Part shown: one piece after another, positions 1-7,639 of the stretch
Position numbering within the stretch: the stretch's first letter is position 1
Layout of the letters: every line of letters begins with the position of its first letter
DNA from: Pseudothermotoga sp.
GTDB taxonomy: Bacteria; Thermotogota; Thermotogae; Thermotogales; DSM-5069
Direction: 5' to 3'
Length of the DNA: 17,080 nt
Assembly: GCA_003510135.1 (NCBI GenBank)
Contig: DOKY01000029.1
Span: forward strand, 1 to 17,080
The notes under the pieces: model-generated
The model's input: only the letters and a program-made list of their open reading frames with translations
What the model was told of the DNA's origin: nothing
Database searches by the model: none
Position numbers and translations under genes: made by a program

Positions 1-1568
1 TGGAGGACCTGTCCTTCAAAACGTTGAACCGGAACGAGTACAACAGGATCAAGATACTCGTGGCCGAGAAAAGGAAGGAAAGGGAACAGAGGATTAGCGA
101 GTACGTGAAGACGTTGAAGGAAGCTTTGCAGCAGAGTGGCATCGAGGCACACGTCGAGGGAAGGTTCAAACACTACTACAGCATATGGCAGAAACTGAAC
201 CAGAAAGGGAAAGAATTCGACGAAATCTACGATCTGTTTGGGATCAGGGCTATCGTGAACGATGTGGTGACGTGTTACAGCGTGCTCGGGATAGTGCACA
301 GTCTTTGGAAACCGCTTCCCGGTAGGATCAAGGATTACATCGCGGCACCCAAATCGAACGGCTACAGGTCACTCCACACGACGGTCATCACCGGTTACGG
401 CGAACCTTTAGAAGTACAGATAAGAGATTGGGAAATGCATGCTGAGGCTGAGTACGGTCTCATAGCGCACTGGATATACAAAGAGGGCATCAACGTCAAG
501 ACCATGCAGAAATGGGTCACGCAACTGCTCGAGTGGAGGAAAGAGCTCACCAAGAATCTGACGGGTCTGGAGGAACTTAAGAAAGAGCTCGAGATAGACG
601 AAGTTTTCGTCTTCACACCTAAGGGCGAAGTGAAGCATCTACCCCGTGGTGCAACGCCGATCGACTTTGCTTACGCGGTGCACACAGAGATCGGTCACAA
701 GTTTGGCGGAGCCAAAGTGAATGGCCGACTCGTTCCCATAGATTACGAGCTCAAAAATGGAGACATCGTTGAGATCGTTGTGAACAAGTCGGGCAGGCCA
801 AGCCTAGACTGGTTGAAGTACGCCAAGTCCCCCCGCACGAAAGCCAAGATAAGAAAGTTCTTCAGGGAGCAACTTCAAAGCGAGCTCATTGAAAGGGGCA
901 AGGACGTACTGAGGAGGGTCAGCAAGCAGTTCGCAAAACCCATCGAAGAAATCCTGAAAACGCCTGAGATGAGGAAGTATCTTCAGTCTCAGGGTATAGA
1001 CGAAACAGAGTTCTTCAGCAGGATCGGTGAAGGTACGATAGGTCCCAAAGAGCTTGTCAGGATCCTCAGCCCCCTGGCAGAAGAGAGTGAGCGAAAGGTT
1101 TCGAAACGTTTAAAGAGCAAACCGCGCATAGGTGCAGATATCGAGATCGATGGTCTTAAGAACATAGAGATCCACCTGGCAAAATGCTGTGAACCAGTTC
1201 CTGGAGATGACATCGTTGGGGTGGTGAGCAGGAGGGGTATCACGATACACACCGCGAGCTGCAAAAATGTGAAAAATGTGGACCCGGAAAAGGTCTTCAA
1301 TGCGCGCTGGAACGGACAGACTCAGAATCGCTATCAAACCACGCTCAGAGTGGAGTTCAAAGACAAGGCGGAGATCGGTAAACTGGTTCAGGCCCTGGAG
1401 AGCAAAGGAGCAAGCGTAGTCAGAGCGGAACTCGTGTCGACGAGATGGAACTACTCCGTTGCCTCCCTGATGGTGACGGTGAGCGACACGAACCAGCTCG
1501 ATGAGGCAAGACGCATACTGGAAAACAATCCTGTCGTTGTGCGTGTCGAGAGGGGGAAGAGCTCTTGA
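1..1568 (+). CDS. rel: Bifunctional (p)ppGpp synthetase/hydrolase Rel (5'-truncated by window edge)
   Basis: Long-form RelA/SpoT homologue that makes and degrades the stringent-response alarmone (p)ppGpp in the cytoplasm. The reading frame is open from base 3, so the gene begins upstream. The N-terminal HD hydrolase domain of this roughly 720-750-residue family is outside the window and about 521 residues are visible. The synthetase domain is complete, with YSIWQKL near base 174, RIKD at about 324-335 and NGYRSLHTT near 357-380. RxKD, rather than the ExDD of RelA-only synthetases, points to a bifunctional Rel. A TGS domain (VFVFTPKG to NGDIVEIVV, about 603-782) follows. Next comes the zinc-finger-like segment with LAKCCEPVPGDDIVG (about 1170-1210) and a C-terminal ACT domain (about 1341-1560). 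It overlaps dtd by 4 bases; rel-dtd adjacency is common in bacteria. The in-frame TTG at 24 is internal, not a start. Confidence 0.96.
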   Translation, partial: EDLSFKTLNRNEYNRIKILVAEKRKEREQRISEYVKTLKEALQQSGIEAHVEGRFKHYYSIWQKLNQKGKEFDEIYDLFGIRAIVNDVVTCYSVLGIVHSLWKPLPGRIKDYIAAPKSNGYRSLHTTVITGYGEPLEVQIRDWEMHAEAEYGLIAHWIYKEGINVKTMQKWVTQLLEWRKELTKNLTGLEELKKELEIDEVFVFTPKGEVKHLPRGATPIDFAYAVHTEIGHKFGGAKVNGRLVPIDYELKNGDIVEIVVNKSGRPSLDWLKYAKSPRTKAKIRKFFREQLQSELIERGKDVLRRVSKQFAKPIEEILKTPEMRKYLQSQGIDETEFFSRIGEGTIGPKELVRILSPLAEESERKVSKRLKSKPRIGADIEIDGLKNIEIHLAKCCEPVPGDDIVGVVSRRGITIHTASCKNVKNVDPEKVFNARWNGQTQNRYQTTLRVEFKDKAEIGKLVQALESKGASVVRAELVSTRWNYSVASLMVTVSDTNQLDEARRILENNPVVVRVERGKSS

Positions 1569-2014
1569 GGGCAGTTGTGCAGAGAGTTCACAGGGCAAGC
1601 GTCACTGTTGATGGCAAATTGGTGGGTCGTATCGAGAAAGGTCTGCTGGTCTATCTGGGTGTGGGTAAGAACGACACGGAGAAAGATGTGGACTGGATGT
1701 GCGAAAAGATCGCAAATTTGAGAGTATTTGAGGATGAGAATGGCAGGATGAACCTGAGCCTTCTGCAGGTGGACGGCGAGCTACTGGTGATATCTCAGTT
1801 CACGCTCTATGGAGATTGCAGACGAGGCAGACGCCCGTCTTTCGACGAGGCTGCTCCACCTGAGATGGGTGAAAAGTTTTACGAACTGTTCATTGAAAAG
1901 ATGCGAGGGCAAGTGAGAAAAGTTGAGAAGGGTATCTTCGGAGCGCATATGGAGGTTGAATCGATCAACGATGGTCCTGTGACAATTCTGATCGACAGCG
2001 AGAGGAGATTCTGA
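1565..2014 (+). CDS. dtd: D-aminoacyl-tRNA deacylase
   Basis: Cytoplasmic editing enzyme that removes D-amino acids (and glycine mischarged on tRNA-Ala) from tRNA. The 149 residues match the family's usual length of about 145-150. The signature SQFTLYGD lies at residues 77-84 and NDGPVT at 135-140. The latter carries the Gly-cisPro pair (G137-P138) that gives the active site its chiral selectivity. The start is TTG within TTGA, where it overlaps the stop of rel. It is supported by the purine-rich Shine-Dalgarno GAGAGGGGGAAG just upstream and by alignment of MRAVVQRV with the usual N-terminus. Its stop TGA shares one base with the ATG of queH, so translation of the three genes is probably coupled. 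Confidence 0.97.
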   Translation: MRAVVQRVHRASVTVDGKLVGRIEKGLLVYLGVGKNDTEKDVDWMCEKIANLRVFEDENGRMNLSLLQVDGELLVISQFTLYGDCRRGRRPSFDEAAPPEMGEKFYELFIEKMRGQVRKVEKGIFGAHMEVESINDGPVTILIDSERRF

Positions 2015-2577
2015 TGCTTTTGCACGTTTGCTGTGCTCCGGATGCCACGGTGGCCGTGGAACGATTGAGAATGGCCAGGATCGAACCGGTGCTGTTCTTC
2101 TACAATCCCAACATCGAACCCGAAGAGGAATTCGACAGACGATTACAGGCTGTGGTGAAGCTGTCCAGACTGTGGAATCTGAAACTCATCGTGCAGGAAA
2201 AAGGTAAAGAAGAATGGTACAGGTGTGTCGCAGATTTTTTGCACCTTGGTGAAAGATCGAAGCGATGCGAAGAGTGCATAAGGCATAGATTGATGGTGAC
2301 CGCTCAGTTCGCGAGCGATATAGGTTACAATGTTTTTGCCACCACGCTCACCACGAGCCCAAAAAAGGATGCGAGGCTGATAAACTCCATCGGAACGGAG
2401 CTGGAAGGGCAGTTTAAAATCTCCTACATGCCGAGCGATTTCAAGAAGAAAGATGGCTTTCTCAGAAGCGTTCAACTGAGCAGAGAGCTTGGACTTTACC
2501 GACAGAACTACTGCGGTTGTTTGAGATCGTTGCAGGAAAGGGAGGAAAAGAATGCGTTGCGTTCTCGCCAGTGCTGA
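2014..2577 (+). CDS. queH: Epoxyqueuosine reductase QueH
   Basis: Catalyses the last step of queuosine synthesis, reduction of epoxyqueuosine in the tRNA anticodon wobble position; it is the non-cobalamin alternative to QueG (formerly DUF208). The 187 residues carry the expected cysteine pattern for an iron-sulfur and metal site. This comprises CC at 6-7 in HVCCAPD, C85 and C88 in KRCEEC, and YCGC at 166-169 near the C-terminus. YNPNIEP at 30-36 is also typical. A Thermotoga QueH has been characterised as a metalloenzyme. The ATG at 2014 overlaps the dtd stop (TGATG) and has the Shine-Dalgarno AGAGGAGA. The last 26 bases overlap the next gene. No other queuosine synthesis gene is in the window. 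Confidence 0.94.
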   Translation: MLLHVCCAPDATVAVERLRMARIEPVLFFYNPNIEPEEEFDRRLQAVVKLSRLWNLKLIVQEKGKEEWYRCVADFLHLGERSKRCEECIRHRLMVTAQFASDIGYNVFATTLTTSPKKDARLINSIGTELEGQFKISYMPSDFKKKDGFLRSVQLSRELGLYRQNYCGCLRSLQEREEKNALRSRQC

Positions 2578-3349
2578 AGGGATCATCAGAGACGATATTG
2601 GGGTTGGAAACGAGCTGTTCAGCTACGTCCAGCTGGTCTTGCAATCAAACACATCAGTCTCGGTTCGGTCACACGGCTTAGAAATTCTTCTGACACCGAT
2701 CGAAACCATTGCGGGAAGGCTGGTACTCGGCTTTTTGAAGGACGAGTCTCTCAGCGATGCCGTGCGATGTTACGTTGATCATTTGCTGTTGAGCGAGAGA
2801 CGTTGGCCTGACAGCGTTGAACAACTCGCCAGTCAGATTGACGCGTGGCGTGGAAAAAGGTACGTGGGCCTGCTCCGCGCAAGGGATTTTGCTCAGCGTT
2901 GCGCGGCGAGAGAAAGGCTGAGTTCGGTTGCGATAGGCACGCTCAACGTTGGAGAACACGATCTGTACATCTTCTCAACGAATCTGCTGCCAGTACTCCC
3001 GAACGCGAAACTGTGTGTGTCAAGTGCTTGTGAAGATCCAAGGGAGGCAATTCGCGAAGCTTTGTTGCTCGACAGGTACGTGCTGGGCGAAGGAACGTTC
3101 TTTTACGAAAAGCTGTTCGAATACGATCTGAACGTCAAGATAGACGATTCTGACCTAGAAACCATTGCTCACAGGTTGCTATCCAAAGATTTACAGAGTT
3201 TTGCGACAGCACTGAACGTTTCACCGAGCGAGGCTTTTCGGATGCAGATGGAACTTGAGAACAAGTATTTGCTGAGGTTCGACGTCGGATTGGAATGCCA
3301 CGCTTACGTCCTGGGGCTCACGGGCGGAAAGAAAGGTGAAAAACAGTGA
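2552..3349 (+). CDS. Uncharacterised 265-residue protein between queH and an RsbW-like kinase
   Basis: I do not recognise this protein. The ATG at 2552 lies inside the end of queH and follows a strong Shine-Dalgarno (GGAAAGGGAGGAAAAG), so the start is well supported. The stop overlaps the GTG of the next gene (GTGA). The product is soluble, with no signal peptide or membrane segment, and appears mixed alpha/beta. The C-terminal part (about 195-245, with KDLQSFATALNVSPSEAF) looks helical. The segment LNVGEHDLYIFSTNLLP (131-147) faintly resembles the GDxLxLxTDG strand of PP2C/SpoIIE-type phosphatases. The metal-binding aspartates are not there, so I do not assign that fold. Its four-base coupling to an RsbW/SpoIIAB-like gene suggests a partner or regulator of that kinase; this is inference from position only. 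Confidence 0.85.
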   Translation: MRCVLASAEGIIRDDIGVGNELFSYVQLVLQSNTSVSVRSHGLEILLTPIETIAGRLVLGFLKDESLSDAVRCYVDHLLLSERRWPDSVEQLASQIDAWRGKRYVGLLRARDFAQRCAARERLSSVAIGTLNVGEHDLYIFSTNLLPVLPNAKLCVSSACEDPREAIREALLLDRYVLGEGTFFYEKLFEYDLNVKIDDSDLETIAHRLLSKDLQSFATALNVSPSEAFRMQMELENKYLLRFDVGLECHAYVLGLTGGKKGEKQ

Positions 3350-3762
3350 GAGAGTGGTTCGTTGCCGCGTTCAACTCCAACCCTCTGAACACGAGAGTAG
3401 CGCGCAGCATCGTCAAGACCTTTCTAAGACAACGTGGTATTGCGGAAGAAAACGTGTGGGACCTGGAGATCGCTATCAACGAAGCCTTAACGAACGTCAT
3501 AAAGCACACGTACGGAGGCGATCAGACCAAACCAGTAAAACTCTCGATTCTTTGGGATGGTGAGGAGCTGGTGGTCTTCATCAGAGACTACGGCGATCAC
3601 GTCGATCCCAAACTGCTGAAGCCCAGATTACCGGATCCAGAGCGAGAAGGTGGATTCGGCCTGTACATAATCCATAAGGTGTTCGACTCTGTCGAATTTT
3701 CGAACGTGTGCCAGGGTAATCTGCTAGTTTTGAAAAAGAAAGTGAGAGGTCGGGTTTGTTGA
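3346..3762 (+). CDS. RsbW/SpoIIAB-like ATP-binding protein (anti-sigma factor / serine kinase family)
   Basis: A 138-residue protein consisting only of a GHKL (HATPase_c) fold, the size of RsbW, SpoIIAB and RsbT. The N box NEALTNVIKH has E46 and N50. The G1 box DYGD has D81 and G83, and the G2 box EGGFGLYII lies at 101-109. In this family such proteins bind a sigma factor or an STAS-domain antagonist and phosphorylate the antagonist on serine or threonine. No STAS antagonist or sigma factor gene is adjacent, so the target is unknown and could be encoded elsewhere. The GTG start at 3346 overlaps the upstream stop and has AAAGGTG as Shine-Dalgarno. The stop overlaps the trmFO start. The unrecognised upstream gene is the natural candidate partner. 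Confidence 0.9.
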   Translation: MREWFVAAFNSNPLNTRVARSIVKTFLRQRGIAEENVWDLEIAINEALTNVIKHTYGGDQTKPVKLSILWDGEELVVFIRDYGDHVDPKLLKPRLPDPEREGGFGLYIIHKVFDSVEFSNVCQGNLLVLKKKVRGRVC

Positions 3763-5048
3763 AGGTTCACGTTGTTGGTGCTGGACTCGCTGGCTCAGAA
3801 GTGGCCTATCAGCTCGCGATACGGGGTATCGAAGTGATCCTGCACGAGATGCGGCCCGCCAAGATGACACCGGTGCACAGAACGGGTTTCTTCGCCGAAC
3901 TCGTGTGCAGCAATTCTCTCAAGTCCGAGGAACTTCGAAACGCCTCGGGTCTGTTGAAAAGCGAGATGGAGCTGTTCGGTTCTCTCACATTGAAGATCGC
4001 GAGGGAATGCCGTGTACCCGCGGGTAAAGCGCTGGCGGTGGACCGCGAAAAATTTTCCATGAGGGTGACGGAAGAGGTCTTAAAGAGTGGGGTCCAACTG
4101 ATAGTGGAAGAAGTCAGCGAGATACCGGACGATGGCAACGTGTGGGTGATCGCGACGGGCCCAGCCACGTGTGAACCGCTCATGAACTGGTTGAGTGAGA
4201 AACTTGGAAAGGCTCTGTATTTTTTCGACGCTGTGGCTCCCATAATCGCTGCGGACAGCATAGACTATTCCAAAGTGTTCTTCGCCGACCGTTACGGTAC
4301 GGGAACGAGCGATTACATCAACTGCCCCATGAATGAGGAACAGTACGAAAGATTCTACGAGGCCCTGGTGAGTGCAGAGGTTGTACCTGTTGAGGACTTC
4401 GACAGTTGCCTGCTCTTCGAACGTTGCAAACCAATAGAGGAGATAGCAAGGTCTGGAAAGATGTCTCTGCTCTTTGGGCCACTGAGGCCCGTAGGTTTGA
4501 TAGATCCGAGAACCAACAGACAACCGTACGCGGTCGTTCAATTGAGAAAGGAAAATGTCGAAGGTACGATGTACAATATAGTAGGCTTTCAAACGAGGTT
4601 GAAGTGGCCAGAACAGAAGCGAGTGATAAGGCTCATTCCCGGCTTGGAGAACGCTGAGATCCTCAGATACGGTGTGATGCACAGAAACTTCTACGTGAAC
4701 TCGAGAAAGGTCTTGGATTGCCATTTTCGGTTGAAGGGAACAGAGAAGGTCTTCTTTGCCGGCCAGATAACGGGGGTGGAGGGATACATGGAATCGGCAG
4801 CGAGTGGTCTTTACGTGGCGCTGAACATCTACAGATACCTGAAGGGACAGAGCTTGCTCAGACTCCCATCGACGACGATGATGGGTTCGCTCTTTGAATA
4901 CGTTTGTAACGGTATCACGGACCAACTCCAGCCCATGTACGCGAACTATGGTTTGCTTAAAGACAGCAAAAACAGGACGAAAGCAGCCGAGAGATCGCTG
5001 AGAGACTTGGAGAAGTTTCTTGCTGAGTCAGGTTGGAGAGAGGGATAG
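3756..5048 (+). CDS. trmFO: Methylenetetrahydrofolate-tRNA-(uracil-54-C5) methyltransferase TrmFO
   Basis: FAD- and folate-dependent enzyme that forms 5-methyluridine at position 54 in the T loop of tRNA. The 430 residues match the family length of about 435. The N-terminal dinucleotide fold has GAGLAGSEVA from residue 8. The conserved block from VHRTGFFAELVCSNS to LKSE follows and contains C51. FERCKPIEEIARSG carries C224, matching the second functionally important cysteine of the family. The C-terminal FAD region includes FFAGQITGVEGYMESAASG. Two adjacent TTG codons (3756 and 3759) could start translation; both are served by GAGAGGT at about 3743-3749. The second would give the TTGA overlap also used by dtd. 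It is cotranscribed with the upstream kinase gene, by overlap. Confidence 0.97.
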   Translation: MLKVHVVGAGLAGSEVAYQLAIRGIEVILHEMRPAKMTPVHRTGFFAELVCSNSLKSEELRNASGLLKSEMELFGSLTLKIARECRVPAGKALAVDREKFSMRVTEEVLKSGVQLIVEEVSEIPDDGNVWVIATGPATCEPLMNWLSEKLGKALYFFDAVAPIIAADSIDYSKVFFADRYGTGTSDYINCPMNEEQYERFYEALVSAEVVPVEDFDSCLLFERCKPIEEIARSGKMSLLFGPLRPVGLIDPRTNRQPYAVVQLRKENVEGTMYNIVGFQTRLKWPEQKRVIRLIPGLENAEILRYGVMHRNFYVNSRKVLDCHFRLKGTEKVFFAGQITGVEGYMESAASGLYVALNIYRYLKGQSLLRLPSTTMMGSLFEYVCNGITDQLQPMYANYGLLKDSKNRTKAAERSLRDLEKFLAESGWREG

Positions 5049-5053
5049 GGCCA

Positions 5054-6454
5054 ATGAAGGTACAGGTGAAGGTTTCGCAGGATGCCATGGAGGCTCACAT
5101 GATAGTGTCGGCGGAACCGAACGAGGAGATCGAAAAGGAAGATCTAATCTCTCATCTCAAATCATACGGTGTCGTCTACGGTATCATGGAAGATGCAATA
5201 GAGAACATCTTGAAGTCGAAAATTTTCGACAGGCCCGTGCTTGTTGCCGTCGGGAAAAAGCCTGTGGACGGGAAGGATGGCCAGGTGGTGATCATCAAAC
5301 CGGAACAGGCCGAAGATGGGCAGAGCGCTGCCGAAAAGGGGAAAATCGATCTGAGGGAACTTCCCGCACGTATGAGGACGATCGTGAAGGCAGGTCAGAC
5401 TGTGGCTGAGATCATCCCTCCAACTGAGGGAGAAGAGGGTCGAAACGTGCTCGGCAGGGTCCTGAAACCGAAGCCCGGAAAACCTCCGCAGATGAAGCTC
5501 GGCAGGAACGTGAGACTCGTCGAAGACGGAAAAAAAGTCGTTGCTGCTGTGGATGGCATCCTGGTTGCGGCAGCAGATGGCACGATAGACGTCAACGAGG
5601 TTTTGAACGTCTCAGGTGATGTGGACTATTCCACTGGAAACATCGATTTTCCCGGTGAAGTACAGATAAAAGGCGATGTGAAACCTGGTTTTACTGTGAA
5701 GGCAAAAGGTGACGTGCTCGTTGGTGGAGTCATAGAGGCAGCCACTGTGGTTTCTTTCGAAGGCAGCGTCTCGGCCCTGGGTATAAAGGGCAGGGAAAAA
5801 GGCATCGTCAAGGCGAAAGAAGAGGTTAGAGCGAAGTTCGTGGAGAACGCGATCGTCGAAGCCGGAAAGGCCGTCATTGTCGAGGGTCCGATCACAAACT
5901 CGCAAATAAAGGCCGGAGAAAAGGTGATCGCCAGGGGAAACAAAGGTGTCATCGTGGGTGGGACGATCTCGGCAGGATTTTACGTTGAGGCCGAGGAGAT
6001 CGGTTCCGAACTCGGTGTGAAAACACACATAGAGGTTGGGGTGGAGCCCGAAGAGAGAGAAAGAATGAAGGTGCTGAAGGCCCAGATTGAGCTGGACAGA
6101 GAGAACCTGAACAAACTCGTCGCCGTTTATAAAACGCTCAAGGAGATCATGGACAGAAACCAGGGCAAACTTCCCTCGGACAAGGTAGAACTTTTCAGAA
6201 AAGTTGGCCAGAGCATGATAAACCTGAGAAACAGCATAGAACTGGCGGAAAGAGAGCTTGAGGAAATTCAAATTCGCATGAAACAAAAGTACATGTTTGC
6301 CAAAGTTATCGTGAGGAAGATCTTGCACCCCGGTGTCGAAATATACATCTTTGACAGGCGGTACTACAACGATAAAGCTCTTCAAAAAGTTTTGCTGGTC
6401 GTTGAAAACGAACAAATCAGAGTTGGGGGTTATTCTGGTGGTTCTGAAGCTTGA
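5054..6454 (+). CDS. fapA: FapA/DUF342-family protein
   Basis: A 466-residue DUF342 (flagellar assembly protein A) family member. Residues about 1-150 form the N-terminal domain. Residues about 170-330 are a repetitive beta-rich stretch (for example GTIDVNEVLNVSGDVDYSTG and VQIKGDVKPGFTVKAKGDV), predicted as a right-handed beta-helix. Residues about 335-412 are a strongly charged coiled coil. A small beta domain ends the protein. In Vibrio a FapA homologue influences placement of the polar flagellum. In Thermotogota the role is unproven, and here the gene lies in a housekeeping run, not with flagellar genes. I chose the ATG at 5054, preceded by GGAGAGAGGG at good spacing and 5 bases after trmFO. 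An in-frame TTG at 5033 would add 7 residues but has a poor ribosome binding site. Confidence 0.92.
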   Translation: MKVQVKVSQDAMEAHMIVSAEPNEEIEKEDLISHLKSYGVVYGIMEDAIENILKSKIFDRPVLVAVGKKPVDGKDGQVVIIKPEQAEDGQSAAEKGKIDLRELPARMRTIVKAGQTVAEIIPPTEGEEGRNVLGRVLKPKPGKPPQMKLGRNVRLVEDGKKVVAAVDGILVAAADGTIDVNEVLNVSGDVDYSTGNIDFPGEVQIKGDVKPGFTVKAKGDVLVGGVIEAATVVSFEGSVSALGIKGREKGIVKAKEEVRAKFVENAIVEAGKAVIVEGPITNSQIKAGEKVIARGNKGVIVGGTISAGFYVEAEEIGSELGVKTHIEVGVEPEERERMKVLKAQIELDRENLNKLVAVYKTLKEIMDRNQGKLPSDKVELFRKVGQSMINLRNSIELAERELEEIQIRMKQKYMFAKVIVRKILHPGVEIYIFDRRYYNDKALQKVLLVVENEQIRVGGYSGGSEA

Positions 6455-7250
6455 ACCTCGCTTCAGGCCCATGGTCTGGGGCAACCCAAAGTTGAACAAA
6501 CTGTTCAACATAGAAACCTCACCATTCATAGGTGAAGTGTGGCTCCTGTCCGATCTGGAACCGTTCGTGACAAACGTGGTGGATCAGAGCCAGTTGAGCT
6601 TGAGAACTTTGATGAAGGACCTCGGCATGGATTTTCCACGCTTTCCATTGTTGATCAAACTCGTTTCGCCCGCGCAGTGGCTCTCGATACAAGTGCATCC
6701 GGACGATACGGTTGCGAAAAATTTTGAGAACGAACCCTGGGGTAAAACAGAATGCTGGTACTTCGTTGAACCTGGCAAGGTTGCCGTGGTACCGAACGGC
6801 ACGGTCCTGAAGAACTGTTCAGAGCCTTCGCGGATCTCTGAACATCTGGTCTATCTGGATATGAGTGCCGGGGATCTTTTTTTCGTTCCGGCAGGTTTGA
6901 TACACACTCTCGGACCTGAAAGCGTTGTCGTCGAGATCCAGCAAGCTTCCGATCTGACCTACAGAATCTACGACTGGGGTAGGAAAAGAGAAACGCACAT
7001 TGAAAAAGCTCTGGCGGCAGTCAAAGACTTCCAGATCGAAACGCTGATACACAGAAACTTTGAGAGGGTGAACTGTGGAACCTTCAGCGTCTATCGCACC
7101 TGTAGTCGAACGCATTTGGTAGGCCCGTCAATCGTCGTCTTTTTAAAGGATGGACTTGCGGCCAGGAGCGTCACGAAAGCTTACGAGACGTTCATCGTGG
7201 TGGATGAAACGATCGAAGGTGAAGCGCTTGTTGTGAAGATCGAGAAATGA
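6438..7250 (+). CDS. manA: Class I mannose-6-phosphate isomerase
   Basis: Zinc enzyme interconverting mannose 6-phosphate and fructose 6-phosphate, linking mannose use or GDP-mannose supply to glycolysis. The cupin-type core has all four expected zinc ligands: Q85 and H87 in IQVHPDD, E105 in GKTECWY and H156 in GLIHTLG. EIQQASDLTYRIYDWGR (166-182) is the usual substrate-binding region. With 270 residues it is shorter than the approximately 315-residue Bacillus type because the C-terminal domain is reduced. The chosen GTG at 6438 overlaps fapA by 17 bases and follows GGGGGT at suitable spacing. A TTG at 6423 is possible. It is the last gene of the run and is followed directly by a hairpin terminator. 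Confidence 0.95.
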   Translation: MVLKLEPRFRPMVWGNPKLNKLFNIETSPFIGEVWLLSDLEPFVTNVVDQSQLSLRTLMKDLGMDFPRFPLLIKLVSPAQWLSIQVHPDDTVAKNFENEPWGKTECWYFVEPGKVAVVPNGTVLKNCSEPSRISEHLVYLDMSAGDLFFVPAGLIHTLGPESVVVEIQQASDLTYRIYDWGRKRETHIEKALAAVKDFQIETLIHRNFERVNCGTFSVYRTCSRTHLVGPSIVVFLKDGLAARSVTKAYETFIVVDETIEGEALVVKIEK

Positions 7251-7254
7251 AAAC

Positions 7255-7280
7255 GCGTCGCTGGACAGAGCCAGCGACGC
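7255..7280 (-). terminator. Hairpin terminator shared by acpP and manA
   Basis: A perfect 10-base-pair stem (GCGTCGCTGG at 7255-7264 with CCAGCGACGC at 7271-7280) encloses a 6-base loop. On the minus strand the hairpin starts directly after the acpP stop codon and is followed by TTTT, then CATTT, which fits an intrinsic terminator for acpP. On the plus strand it lies 4 bases after the manA stop and is followed by a pyrimidine-rich but not T-only stretch, which is the complement of the acidic acpP tail. Use in both directions is likely, but weaker for manA. Confidence 0.85.
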
Positions 7281-7556
7281 TCACTCTTCCTCTTCGCTTT
7301 CCTCTTCTTCAGCCAGTTTTATCTTGTCGTACAACTCCTTGAAGACATCTTTCACGGTTCGTATCTTTTCTAGCTCCTCGTCCGGTATCGTGACGCCAAA
7401 CTCGTCTTCGATCGCCATTGCCAGATCCACGAGGTCGAGAGAGTCTGCATCGAGATCGTCAATGAGGTCTGCATCGTCCGTAACCTCGTCGATCTCCACA
7501 CCCAGTTTGTCAGCGATTATTTCTTTGATCCTTTCCATGAGTTCCTCCTTATCCAC
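7281..7556 (-). CDS. acpP: Acyl carrier protein
   Basis: Carrier of fatty-acid intermediates on a 4'-phosphopantetheine arm. The modification site is S39 in DADSLDLVDL. The 91-residue sequence has the four-helix ACP pattern with FGVTIPDEELEKIRTVKDV. It is about ten residues longer than typical because of an extreme acidic C-terminal tail (AEEEESEEEE). Two starts are possible. The GTG at 7556 has GGAGG nine bases upstream and gives a full helix I like the E. coli protein. The ATG at 7538 has AAGGAGGA close upstream but would shorten helix I. I prefer the GTG. The gene stands alone, convergent with manA and downstream of the transporter run, with no other fatty-acid genes in the window. Confidence 0.96.
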   Translation of the reverse strand: MDKEELMERIKEIIADKLGVEIDEVTDDADLIDDLDADSLDLVDLAMAIEDEFGVTIPDEELEKIRTVKDVFKELYDKIKLAEEEESEEEE

Positions 7557-7590
7557 TGCTGTCTCCCTCCCGTCGATCTCGAGTCACGAT

Positions 7591-7621
7591 ATTATAAATC
7601 ATCACTCGCACGAGATGTCAA
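7591..7621 (-). promoter_or_regulatory. Sigma-70-type promoter of acpP
   Basis: On the minus strand a perfect -35 TTGACA (7621-7616) and a perfect -10 TATAAT (7596-7591) are separated by 19 bases, slightly longer than the ideal 17. Transcription would begin near 7584, leaving about 28 bases of leader with a strong Shine-Dalgarno. This gives acpP its own expression even if the upstream hydrolase gene (ending at 7640) reads through. Confidence 0.7.
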
Positions 7622-7639
7622 GAGGGCAAGTTTCGAAAT

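Noticed and set aside
4080..4925. A 281-codon open frame on the minus strand opposite trmFO
   Set aside because: Antisense to strongly conserved trmFO sequence and without recognisable motifs.
6333..6437. Upstream extension of manA into fapA
   Set aside because: The extra residues are an off-frame reading of the fapA C-terminus, and family alignment begins near the GTG at 6438.
5612..6529. A 305-codon open frame on the minus strand opposite fapA
   Set aside because: Low-complexity, phenylalanine- and histidine-rich product with no family resemblance; it lies antisense to a well supported DUF342 gene.
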